Source: SBBG01 sp033717875 | GTDB taxonomy: Bacteria > Pseudomonadota > Gammaproteobacteria > Ga0077554 > Ga007554 | Reading direction: 5' to 3' | DNA length: 21,707 nt | NCBI GenBank assembly: GCA_033717875.1 | Contig: JADDKJ010000051.1 | Location: 1-21,707 of the forward strand | In this document: piece by piece, positions 1 to 5,902 of the stretch | How positions within the stretch are numbered: position 1 is the first letter of the stretch | Layout: every line of letters starts with the position of its first letter | Position numbers and translations under genes: made by a program | Notes under the pieces: generated by a model | Databases searched by the model: none | What the model was told of the DNA's origin: nothing | Seen by the model: only the letters and a program-made list of their open reading frames with translations

Positions 1-543
1 GGCTGGGAAGTGCAGGCCACCGAGACGGGGGAGCACGCCGCCACCCTGCTGCGCCGCACCGTCCTCGGCGAAGCGGTCCAGCCCTGGCGGGAACCCCTGG
101 TACTGCACGCCGACAACGGCTCGCCGATGAAGTCGGCGACCCTGCTGTCGACCTTGCAATGGCTGGGCGTCACACCCTCGCACAGCCGGCCGCGGGTGTC
201 GAACGACAACGCCTATGCGGAGAGCGTGTTCCGGACCTGCAAATACCGTCCGGAATACCCCACAGAAGGCTTCGCCACGCTGGAGGAGGCGCGCGCCTGG
301 GTGATGCGCTTTGTGGGCTGGTACAACTGCGAGCACCGGCACAGCGGGTTAAACTTCGTCACACCCGAGCAGCGCCACAGCGCGCAGGCCGAGGACATCA
401 TGAAGCGGCGCACCGAAATCTATGAAGCGGCACGGGCCAGAAATCCGCAACGCTGGAGCCGCTCGATCCGAGACTGGTCATTGCCGCAGAGTGTTTGGCT
501 CAACCCGGAAAAATCGGCCAGCCCACAGGCTCAGGCCGCATGA
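1..543 (+). CDS. IS3-family transposase OrfB, C-terminal part (5' partial)
   Basis: This is the C-terminal half of a DDE (retroviral integrase-type) transposase, which cuts and joins the ends of an IS3-family insertion sequence. The reading frame is open from base 1, so the start lies outside the window. HADNGSP carries the second catalytic Asp, and NDNAYAESVFRTCKYRPEYP carries the catalytic Glu, about 35 residues later as in the family. The segment VGWYNCEHRHSGLNFVTPEQ is the usual C-terminal signature of OrfB proteins. OrfB is normally made by -1 frameshifting from an upstream orfA, which would be left of the window. The 3' end overlaps an antisense toxin remnant, consistent with the element having inserted into that toxin gene. 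Confidence 0.88.
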   Translation, partial: GWEVQATETGEHAATLLRRTVLGEAVQPWREPLVLHADNGSPMKSATLLSTLQWLGVTPSHSRPRVSNDNAYAESVFRTCKYRPEYPTEGFATLEEARAWVMRFVGWYNCEHRHSGLNFVTPEQRHSAQAEDIMKRRTEIYEAARARNPQRWSRSIRDWSLPQSVWLNPEKSASPQAQAA

Positions 544-580
544 AAGAAACGGTGACAACTATCTTGAAAAACGCCGCTAT
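1..580 (+). mobile_element. IS3-family element, right part
   Basis: The transposase stop is at 541-543. A short AT/GC-mixed tail follows, with GGTGACAACTATCTTGAAA at 551-569, which resembles the terminal inverted repeat of IS407-like IS3 members. The junction with chromosomal toxin-gene sequence probably lies near 575-582, where RelE/ParE-like coding similarity on the minus strand stops. The exact end and the target duplication cannot be fixed because the left end is outside the window. Confidence 0.5.
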
Positions 581-775
581 ATAAAGATCACGGATTTGCT
601 CCGGGTCGGGTGCTTTCAAAACGGGCAGACCAATTTTTGGAAATAGCTTCAGTTTATCGACGCCCTCCTGTAGATCTATCGCTATTCGACGTGCTGCAAA
701 TGGGTTCTTAACCTCTACAAATTCCACCACTCTTTGGAGATCAACAATGGACTCCAGCGAGTATTTTATCTTCAT
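500..775 (-). pseudogene. RelE/ParE-family toxin, C-terminus replaced by IS sequence
   Basis: The ORF encodes 91 residues. The first ~65 (YSLESIVDLQRVVEFVE, then KNPFAARRIA, then FPKIGLP and IRDLYI) match the RelE/ParE fold of type II toxins, which are mRNA interferases or gyrase poisons. Full-length relatives continue with a beta strand and a C-terminal stretch such as Trp-His plus basic residues that carries the active site. Here the sequence after IRDLYIA becomes a run of unrelated residues encoded by the end of the IS element. It is therefore most likely an inactive chimera. It overlaps the upstream antitoxin gene by 4 bp (ATGA, 772-775), the standard layout of antitoxin-first modules. 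Confidence 0.72.
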
Positions 776-1038
776 GATTTAGGTGGCGATTTGCGATTAA
801 TGGTACCCCAACTATTCAGCCAGGCATTCACATCTTCTTCATCAACGGATTTGCCCGCCTTTATCGATTCAAGCGCTTCGAGGGTGTCCTGCCACCTTGA
901 TTCCTCCAGAGATTGCCTTGCAAGAAACTCTTTAATTGCTTGATTTATAATATAACTCTTGCTTCTATCAAGCTTTTTGGAAAGAGCCTCCAAGGGTTTT
1001 ACCACATCGTCAGCGATCCGAATACTTGTAATGTTCAT
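772..1038 (-). CDS. RHH (CopG/ParD-like) antitoxin of a RelE/ParE module
   Basis: This 88-residue protein begins MNITSIRIADDVVKPLEAL and continues with DRSKSYIINQAIKEFL, a typical ribbon-helix-helix DNA-binding domain (beta strand then two helices, residues 1-45). The C-terminal part, with GKSVDEEDVNAWLNSWGT, is the toxin-binding tail common to antitoxins paired with RelE/ParE toxins. It would bind and neutralise the toxin and repress its own operon. The start at 1038 has GAGG nine bases upstream. Its toxin partner, overlapping by 4 bp, has been cut by the IS element, so this antitoxin is probably an orphan that may still bind DNA. Confidence 0.82.
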   Translation of the reverse strand: MNITSIRIADDVVKPLEALSKKLDRSKSYIINQAIKEFLARQSLEESRWQDTLEALESIKAGKSVDEEDVNAWLNSWGTINRKSPPKS

Positions 1039-1054
1039 GAAACATAACCTCGAT

Positions 1055-1081
1055 GTAGTAACATGTATGACATATTAGTAC
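1055..1081. promoter_or_regulatory. imperfect palindrome, candidate antitoxin operator
   Basis: GTAGTAACATGT and ACATATTAGTAC are 12 bp arms around a 3 bp centre, matching as inverted repeats at 10 of 12 positions. The site is 17 bp upstream of the RHH antitoxin start, where autoregulatory operators of such modules lie. Binding is inferred, not shown. Confidence 0.45.
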
Positions 1082-1353
1082 AACTAAGGCGGTATAGACA
1101 GGAGAATTTATAACTCGCGCATTCGATTCTCAGGGGGGCTTGCCATGCCGGTTACGCTACCCCGTATCGCACCATGCTACAAAGCGAGCCCCCTGATCTG
1201 TGCCGCTACAAAGCTAGACCTGATCGTTCGCAGTACGTGTCCACGCGGGACAAACACAGAGAGCCAAAATACAACCACACCAACCATCATGCGTCATGTT
1301 CATTGGTCCCCGGGCAGGCAAATAAAAAACCGTTTACCCACCGGGCTTGCTGC

Positions 1354-1408
1354 GGGCATTGCGCCGGATGTGGCAGCAACCCTTCGGCGCAATGCGGCTA
1401 TCGTTGCG
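1354..1408. repeat. partial copy of a GCGCAAT-type dispersed palindromic repeat
   Basis: The segment begins GGGCATTGCGCCGGA and contains TTCGGCGCAAT followed by CGGCTAT. The same motifs in the same order occur at 21510-21569 inside a complete element with terminal inverted repeats. This copy lacks those termini. It sits directly 3' of the CopG-type antitoxin stop codon. Confidence 0.65.
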
Positions 1409-1747
1409 TTAGGTGGCACGGCGCTTTTTGGCGCGTCCGCTTGAACGCGTTGTCAGACCGGGAGATGGTTCCACAAGACGGCCCGTGACGTACTTGTGGA
1501 GTACACTGGCCATTAACGTCTGGTAAGGAATGGCTTCTTCCGCGGCCCTGGCTTGAATGTCATCAAGATCACGGGATGAGATGCGAATGTTAACCCGCTT
1601 GTCTTTAGCCAGAGCAGCCGAGGCCATTGCCGCGTAGCGTGCGATTTCGCCCTTGCCTTTCTGGGAGGGCTGCCATTCGCCCCTTTCAAAAGAAGCCAGA
1701 ATCTCTTCTTCAAGTTTACGTTCTTTATCCATTTCAACGTTCCTCAT
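1409..1747 (-). CDS. CopG/BrnA-type antitoxin
   Basis: The product is a ~112-residue antitoxin. The central part, RINIR-like 'KRVNIRISSRDLDDIQARA' followed by EEAIPYQTLMASVLHKYVTG, matches the RHH fold of the CopG antitoxin family that pairs with COG2929 (BrnT-like) toxins. It should bind the toxin and repress the operon. The frame allows TTG at 1750, ATG at 1747 or ATG at 1732; ATG 1747 gives a 14 bp overlap with the upstream toxin gene, consistent with translational coupling, and is preferred. The C-terminal ~20 residues are basic (SSGRAKKRRAT) and less typical. The toxin is encoded first, the BrnT-BrnA order. Confidence 0.82.
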   Translation of the reverse strand: MRNVEMDKERKLEEEILASFERGEWQPSQKGKGEIARYAAMASAALAKDKRVNIRISSRDLDDIQARAAEEAIPYQTLMASVLHKYVTGRLVEPSPGLTTRSSGRAKKRRAT

Positions 1748-2012
1748 CAAGATAAATGCGAGTGGCTTTCCGGCTTGGAATTATTGTTTTCAGGAAAACC
1801 TCCCGCTTTGTTTCCACAAACGGCACCAAGTAAGCATAGCCGCGAATGCGAACCACAAACATGCGTTGGTTCGGATACTGGCCTGTGTTTGGATGATCCA
1901 GCACGGCAAGAAGGCCATCATTCGACATGGACGATAATACCTCTTCAAAGGACACACCCCGCTCTGCCTTGAGGCGGATGTTTTTTGCAGTGTTCCAATT
2001 CACAGGCTTCAT
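1734..2012 (-). CDS. BrnT-family (COG2929) toxin
   Basis: This 92-residue protein carries the family pattern: an N-terminal NWNTAKNIRLKAERGVSFEE, then DHPNTGQYPNQRMFVVRIRG, YLVPFVE and FLKTIIPSRKATRIY. BrnT proteins have a RelE-like fold and act as ribonuclease toxins that arrest growth; that activity is family knowledge, not shown here. It is the promoter-proximal gene of the pair and overlaps its antitoxin by 14 bp. No good Shine-Dalgarno is seen just upstream of the ATG at 2010-2012 (the nearest AGG is about 19 bases away), so translation initiation may be weak. Confidence 0.83.
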   Translation of the reverse strand: MKPVNWNTAKNIRLKAERGVSFEEVLSSMSNDGLLAVLDHPNTGQYPNQRMFVVRIRGYAYLVPFVETKREVFLKTIIPSRKATRIYLDEER

Positions 2013-2081
2013 GGGAGGAATCTTACACCTGTGTGCCTTATGGCATCAAGCGGCCTAACGCCTCTTGCGCCATGATCGGGC

Positions 2082-2109
2082 TGCAGGTCGGGCTGAAGTC
2101 CGACCTGCA
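2082..2109. repeat. hairpin just 3' of the first RCC1 gene
   Basis: TGCAGGTCGG pairs with CCGACCTGCA across a 7-8 base loop. It is one of the GGTCGGGC-type palindromes spread through this region. It lies 10 bp beyond the minus-strand stop at 2119 and could act as a 3' stabiliser; there is no U run for a classical terminator. Confidence 0.5.
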
Positions 2110-2118
2110 AAACTACGG

Positions 2119-2690
2119 CTAAGGCAGGCCGCTCACCGCCACCGGGGTGGTCGAACCCGTCGTGCTGCCATTGCCCAGTTGGCCATTGCCGTTATCCCCC
2201 CAGCACTGCACCGTGCCGTTGGAGCGGACGGCACAGGTGTGGGCAACCCCGGCTGCAACGGAGTGGGCGACACCGGGAGGTAATACCGTGGAGAGGGTGA
2301 TGCTGATGTTGAACGGTGCGCTCGCCGACTGCATGGGTGTCGAGCTGTCCTGCGCCTGAATTGTTCCGGTGAAGGCGCCCGCCGCCGTGGGCGTGCCGCT
2401 GACCTGGCCGGTGGTGCTATTGAGCGTCAGACCGGTCGGCAAGGCGCCGGAGGTGATGCTCCACGCATAGGGCGGCGTCCCACCGGATGTGGTCAGGCTG
2501 GCGGTATAGGCTGTGCCGACGATGCCGGCCGGAAGCGACGGCGTGATTATCGCCAACGACGCTGTCACGATAGGCGGGGAGGGATTGCCACCACTACCCC
2601 GCCACATCCCGCGGTCAGAAACAAGATCATTAGAAACACGCCGGCCCAACCCATCTGTCTGGTGGCCGTTCCATTCCCAAGGCTATTCAT
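2119..2690 (-). pseudogene. RCC1-repeat / putative-Ig lipoprotein, frameshifted
   Basis: Two reading frames join into one protein. The start at 2690 gives a signal peptide MGWAGVFLMILFLTAGCGG with lipobox LTAGC. After a one-base shift in the C4 run at 2597-2600 the other frame continues with GGNPSPPIVTASLAIITPSL, a putative Ig domain (GTPPYAWSITSGALPTGLTL, then TGQVSGTPTAAG), then one RCC1-type repeat (AGVAHTCAVRSNGTVQCWG, then NGNGQLGNGS) and stop. Restoring one G gives a continuous Cys-Gly-Gly-Gly-Ser linker. The intact product would be an exported, outer-membrane-anchored surface protein with a beta-propeller blade; a single repeat is far short of the six or seven usual in the family. Its 3' end is homologous to that of the next gene, so the two are likely tandem duplicates. 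Confidence 0.72.
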
Positions 2691-2748
2691 TTTCACGGTT
2701 AGAATCCTTCTTTTTTTGAATGGTGAGAGATGTTCCTTCCCAGATAAT

Positions 2749-2789
2749 GGGATGCTTCCCTTATTTTTCCATATAAAGGGAAGCATCCC
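2749..2789. repeat. 14 bp perfect inverted repeat upstream of RCC1 gene 1
   Basis: GGGATGCTTCCCTT (2749-2762) and AAGGGAAGCATCCC (2776-2789) are exact inverted copies separated by 13 AT-rich bases. The site is about 60 bp upstream of the lipoprotein start at 2690, so it may be an operator or a leader hairpin of that gene; on the plus strand it is followed by CCTTTTCTT and could instead work as a terminator. Confidence 0.6.
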
Positions 2790-2801
2790 CCTTTTCTTAA
2801 C

Positions 2802-3079
2802 GTAGGTCGGGCTTTAGCCCGACATGTCGGGTTGAAACCCGACCTACAAAGCTCCTTTTTGTGTGTGAAGCTTTGTAGGTCGGGGTAGGCGAATGCCGTA
2901 ACCCAACATGTGATGTTTAATTTAATGTCAGTCGTCGGGTTACGCTACGCTAACCCGACCTACATGACTGAATGCAATGAAGCCCAACGTCCCCCGCCAA
3001 GGTGACATTGAATCCGCCATGGCTCGCCGTCATCGTCCCGCCAAACGTTGGGCTTCCTTCGTCAGCCCAACCTACCGGG
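2802..3079. repeat. cluster of dispersed palindromic repeats
   Basis: Three palindromes lie nearly end to end between the two RCC1 genes: 2802-2847 with arms GTAGGTCGGG/CCCGACCTAC, 2875-2963 with the same termini and an inner GTAACCC/GGGTTACGCTACGC pair, and 2979-3056 with arms GAAGCCCAACGT/ACGTTGGGCTTC. No gene is present in 2787-3268. Such GTAGGTCGGG and AAGCCCAAC units are frequent between genes in environmental gammaproteobacteria and look like MITE/REP-type elements. Confidence 0.7.
2844..2878. repeat. 35-nt hairpin, copy 1, 15-nt loop
   Basis: Arms CTACAAAGCT and AGCTTTGTAG pair perfectly over 10 bp around the loop CCTTTTTGTGTGTGA. A second copy at 3100-3134 has the identical loop and compensating arm changes. 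Confidence 0.65.
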
Positions 3080-3099
3080 CTTGACCGACAAGACGGTAT

Positions 3100-3134
3100 C
3101 TACAGGACTCCTTTTTGTGTGTGAAGTCCCGTAG
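3100..3134. repeat. 35-nt hairpin, copy 2, same 15-nt loop
   Basis: Arms CTACAGGACT and AGTCCCGTAG pair at 9 of 10 positions around the loop CCTTTTTGTGTGTGA, which is identical to the loop at 2854-2868. Three arm differences from copy 1 are matched by complementary changes in the other arm. Confidence 0.65.
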
Positions 3135-3248
3135 GGTGGGCAACCCGTTTTTGGGTTGCCCACGCGGATCGCCAACAACGTTCGCAACGATTCATCGTTC
3201 CTCACGTCCATCCATTCAGCGTGGGCACAAACACCGTGCCCACCCTAC
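3131..3248. repeat. GTAGGGTGGGCAAC palindromic element, copy 1
   Basis: The element starts GTAGGGTGGGCA and ends TGCCCACCCTAC, giving 12 bp perfect terminal inverted repeats, with an inner GGGCAACCCG/TTGGGTTGCCC hairpin near the left end. A second copy is at 5731-5853. It carries no coding capacity and looks like a MITE mobilised in trans. Confidence 0.75.
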
Positions 3249-3268
3249 CCGGCTAACCCGACCTACGG

Positions 3269-3780
3269 CTACGGCAGGCCGCTCACCGCAACGGGCGTGA
3301 AAGAGCTGGTCGTGGTGCCATCCCCAAGCTGGCCAGCGCTGTTATTCCCCCAGCACTGGACCGCGCCGTTGGAGAGGACGGCGCAGGTATGCCCCCCAGT
3401 GATGACGCCCCCCTCCGCGAGGCTCCCCCCAGCCGCCACGGCCGTGGCGGTGGTGATGCCGCTCACTGCCACCGGGGTGGAAGAGTCAGTCGTGGTGCCA
3501 TTCCCAAGCTGGCCAAAGACGTTATCCCCCAGCACTGCACCGTGCCGTTGGAGCGGACGGCGCAGGTCTGGCTACTCCCGGCCGCCACACGCGAAGCCGA
3601 AGCCGATCCCGCACCCCCGCCGCCGGGCGGCGGCGGGTTAGGCGGGTTATTCGTGCCACCGCCCGGAGGTGGGGGTGACGTGGAAGGATCAGAACCGCCC
3701 CCCCCCCCCCCGCACGCGGCGAGCAGCGTAGCGGCGAGGAGGAAACCCAGCAAACGAAACCTGTTACGTAGCGAACCCAT
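3269..3780 (-). pseudogene. RCC1-repeat lipoprotein with poly-Gly/Pro linker, frameshifted
   Basis: The ATG at 3780 has GGGGGA seven bases upstream and encodes a lipoprotein signal peptide, LLGFLLAATLLAACGG (lipobox LAAC). A Gly run, then a Pro/Gly/Asn-rich linker (STSPPPPGGGTNNPPNPPPP) leads to the first RCC1 unit, SSQTCAVRSNGTVQCWG. A one-base shift in the C5 run at 3526-3530 moves the frame; adding one G restores CWGDNVFGQLGNGTTTDSST. A second unit follows (GGHTCAVLSNGAVQCWGNNS) and the protein ends AVSGLP, as does its neighbour. The expected product is an outer-membrane-anchored surface protein of about 170 residues. As given, the frame is broken, though length variation of G runs could restore it. 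Confidence 0.72.
3698..3711. repeat. 14-base homopolymer (C on +, G on coding strand)
   Basis: Fourteen consecutive C lie just after the lipobox Cys codon of the second RCC1 lipoprotein and encode most of its six-Gly run. Tracts of this length slip readily during replication and in sequencing, so the count should be treated as variable. Confidence 0.9.
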
Positions 3781-3895
3781 TGTTATATCCCCCAGCTCTA
3801 TATGGCACGTTGCGTGCCCCATTTACCCAAACCACCCTGCCACGCCAACCCTCCGTGGCCTTGCATACAAGCAGATCGTTCCATAAAAACCGATA

Positions 3896-3916
3896 CCGTT
3901 TGCCGAACGGTTTTTT
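3896..3916 (+). terminator. orphan terminator-like hairpin
   Basis: CCGTT and AACGG form a 5 bp stem around TGCCG followed by six T. The shape is that of an intrinsic terminator on the plus strand, but no plus-strand gene lies upstream, so it may be a relic. Confidence 0.35.
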
Positions 3917-3983
3917 GTACTGGTTTTGATGGATCAATCTACGCGACCCAGTTTTTAACCCAGATCGTCCATTACTCCCAAAA

Positions 3984-4042
3984 CCGTTCGCCCCGAACCT
4001 GTCGAAGGGCCGTTCATGGTTCGACAAGCTCACCACGAACGG
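3984..4042. repeat. CCGTTCG...CGAACGG dispersed palindrome
   Basis: Outer arms CCGTTCG and CGAACGG enclose CCTGTCGAAGGGCC and GGTTCGACAAGCTCACCA. This combination (TTCGACA, GTTCATGG, TTCGACAAGC) is recognisable as a repeat common in intergenic regions of many proteobacteria. Confidence 0.7.
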
Positions 4043-4152
4043 CGGTGTGCGCTCTCCTCGCCTAATGAACAATCTGGGTTTAATACCGCTTACTTTTTTT
4101 ATCAAAACTTTTGCAGTAAGCAGCCTGATGCAGGCTAGATAAATCGTTAGCC

Positions 4153-4186
4153 ACGCCACAATAGCCCATATGGGCTATTGTGGCGT
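4153..4186. promoter_or_regulatory. 34 bp perfect palindrome upstream of the LuxR-type gene
   Basis: The sequence ACGCCACAATAGCCCAT is followed immediately by its exact reverse complement (centre between 4169 and 4170). It ends 49 bp before the ATG at 4236. It could be an operator for a dimeric regulator, possibly the LuxR-type protein itself, or a cruciform or terminator; there is no T run on either side. Function is not established. Confidence 0.6.
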
Positions 4187-4235
4187 TGTCAAGATAGGAT
4201 ACGATGGCAAGAAAATAAAAAAGGGGGGGATAGTT

Positions 4236-5194
4236 ATGACGTTTTCCGATGTGGAGTTCGATGCGCTGGCGCTTCGGCTCTATCGTGGCGTACGTAAGGT
4301 GCCGTTTGCGCAGTTCCGGGATTACGCGCTGGGTGTCATCAAACCCGCTCTGGGTTTCGATACGGCGAAATGGGGCATGGGGATACACGACGAGTGCGGC
4401 ACGTTCATCAGCAGCGTCCATCTCTATCAGCTCCCGCCGAGCGTGCTGGAGGACTACGCAAAAGCGGTGGGAAACTACGATTATGCTGCGGCGCGTATCG
4501 CCGCCCAGTTTGGCCGCATGGTTTGTATTCCGTGGGACGACCCCGAAACGACCAGTGAGCAGAATACAGCGCAACGTGCCTATCAATTTAAGTATGGCAT
4601 ATTGCACGTCCCGACCCGGCCTTGGGGCTGGGCCATTTTCTCAGCCTCTACCGTTCCAATCCAGCGCGACCGTGGACAGAGGCCGACCGTCAATTGAAGG
4701 AGCGGCTCTTTCCTCATCTGATCGAGGCTTTTATGCAGGCGCGCTGCCTACATACGAAACAGGAAGGGGGAGCAGAGCGAGGCTACGCCATTGCGGATCG
4801 CACACTGTCAATCGCCAATGTCACGCCGCTTTTCAGAGAGCTGATGTTACGCGAGTGGCCCCACTGGAGGGGTAATCAGATGCCGCCCGAAGTGTGCGCC
4901 GTATGGTCGGAGGGTAAGCGCTTGTACTCCAGGGGCAAGCAGGTGGTCATTTCCATGGAAGCCGACCAACAGCTCGTTCACCTGATGGCGCGGTGCTGTA
5001 ATGCGCTGGATCTCTTGTCGGCTCGGGAACTGGCCGTGGCGCGGCTCTTCGCTCGGGGGCTGGAGCACAAGGATGTCACCAAAGCGATGGGCGTTTCACC
5101 CCACACGGTGCGTAACCAGATCAAGATGATCTACATCAAGCTGGGCGTGAGCAACAAGACCGAGTTAGCGGCCTGTTTGGCAGATCTATCGTAG
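4236..5194 (+). pseudogene. LuxR-type transcriptional regulator, frameshifted
   Basis: The start ATG at 4236 has GGGGGGA seven bases upstream. Frame one (4236 to ~4610) encodes an N-terminal sensor-like region (RKVPFAQFRDYALGVIKPAL, KWGMGIHDECG, KYGILH). Frame two continues with LGLGHFLSLYRSNPARPWTE and ends in a LuxR/GerE helix-turn-helix: LSARELAVARLFARGLEHKD, VSPHTVRNQIKMIYIKLGVS. The frames join if one C is added to the CCC at 4610-4612 (reading ...HVPDPALGLGHF). The intact protein would be about 319 residues, a DNA-binding regulator with an unidentified ligand domain. As given, the HTH is out of frame, so the gene is inactive unless the base is a sequencing error. It has no operon partner. 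Confidence 0.75.
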
Positions 5195-5240
5195 TTCATC
5201 TTGCAAGCAAATAAGCCAAAAACCTTAAAACCGCTTTTTG

Positions 5241-5366
5241 TCCACGAAAGACACGTTGCCACTAAATAAAAAAACATGGATTGCTTCGGCAATTCACCGG
5301 ATGGGTGGCAAGTAAAATCGCGATATATATTTGAATATTTTCGTGTTTTTTCGTTACTTTCGTGGA
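5241..5366. repeat. element bounded by TCCACGAAAG inverted termini
   Basis: TCCACGAAAG at 5241-5250 and CTTTCGTGGA at 5357-5366 are exact inverted copies about 126 bp apart end to end. The inside is AT-rich without coding capacity. It resembles a decayed MITE. Confidence 0.45.
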
Positions 5367-5456
5367 TAACTGCGTTTTTCAGGATTATCCTGGATTTCGC
5401 ATAAAACGCTCAATCCAGACTATCAAGTTTACAAGCCATACAAAATTTTGCCACGA

Positions 5457-5550
5457 AATGCTCACATACTGCGTGTATGCCCCGCTTTTTCATACGATTT
5501 TGCCTCATTGCGCCCTTTATGGGGTATGCACTGCATCCCTTGATCGAGAT
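5457..5550 (+). repeat. diverged relative of the mtnD-flanking repeat
   Basis: The blocks AAATGCTCACATACT, GCTTTTTC, TTTTGCCT, TTGCGCCC and CCTTGATCGA appear in the same order as in the 9188-9319 repeat, with insertions. No terminal inverted repeats remain. Confidence 0.45.
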
Positions 5551-5730
5551 CGTGAACGGATTCTAACGATCCGGCGCATTTACTATGCGCTTAATCACCG
5601 GCGGACATCACTACTTTGCTGATGAATTTACGGCCGACACAAATTTTCGGTTGATACTCGCCATAAGCCCGCAGACCGATTAACATATTAGACAAGCGAT
5701 GGCGCGTCCGTCCGACCTTTTTTCTGTCAG

Positions 5731-5853
5731 CCATGTAGCGTGGGCAACCCGTTGTTTGGGTTGCCCACGCGGATTTCCAAGAACAATAATATCGCCATTC
5801 CTCACGTTCGATTTATTCCTCGTGGGCACAAAAAACGTGCCCACCCTACATGG
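5731..5853. repeat. GTAGCGTGGGCAAC palindromic element, copy 2
   Basis: CCATGTAGCGTGGGC at the left matches GCCCACCCTACATGG at the right except for one base. The inner hairpin GGGCAACCCG/TTGGGTTGCCC is shared with copy 1 at 3131-3248, as are ACGCGGAT, CCTCACGTTC or CCTCACGTCC and CGTGGGCACAAA or CGTGGGCACAAAC. It lies 50 bp beyond the stop of rho. Confidence 0.72.
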
Positions 5854-5902
5854 CTTCCCTGGCAATCAATCGACACAATCACGTCAATAAAGAAGCAGCG
5901 CA

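Larger units (their letters stand above)
1039..1408. other. gene-poor intergenic stretch
   Basis: This 370 bp stretch lies between two minus-strand toxin-antitoxin modules. Apart from the palindrome at 1055-1081 and the repeat at 1354-1408 no gene, RNA or convincing promoter is visible. Two overlapping plus-strand ORFs of about 100 codons have no recognisable domain, no good ribosome binding site and arginine/alanine-rich composition, and are judged spurious. Confidence 0.6.
3781..4235. other. gene-free intergenic region with repeats
   Basis: No gene is supported in this 455 bp stretch between the RCC1 lipoprotein (reading left) and the LuxR-type gene (reading right). It holds a terminator-like hairpin at 3896-3916, a dispersed repeat at 3984-4042 and a perfect palindrome at 4153-4186. 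Overlapping ORFs on both strands have no domain and run through these repeats. Confidence 0.65.
5195..5902. other. gene-free region of repeat relics
   Basis: No gene is supported in this 708 bp stretch between the LuxR-type gene and the 3' end of rho. It contains a CCACGAAAG-flanked element (5241-5366), a diverged relative of the mtnD-flanking repeat (5457-5550) and a GTAGCGTGGGCAACCC palindrome (5731-5853). The AT content is higher than in flanking genes. Confidence 0.65.

Noticed and set aside
1145..1488. two overlapping plus-strand ORFs of about 100 codons
   Set aside because: No domain, weak starts, and they run through a dispersed repeat and the antisense of the CopG-type antitoxin.
2802..3263. 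possible CRISPR array
   Set aside because: The repeated units are palindromes of different lengths without regular spacing or unique spacers, and no cas gene is present.
3389..3886. plus-strand ORF rich in Pro and Gly
   Set aside because: It is the antisense of the RCC1 lipoprotein linker and poly-C tract.
5362..5622. 86-codon plus-strand ORF between the LuxR-type gene and rho
   Set aside because: No domain or ribosome binding site; it covers a diverged copy of the mtnD-flanking repeat.
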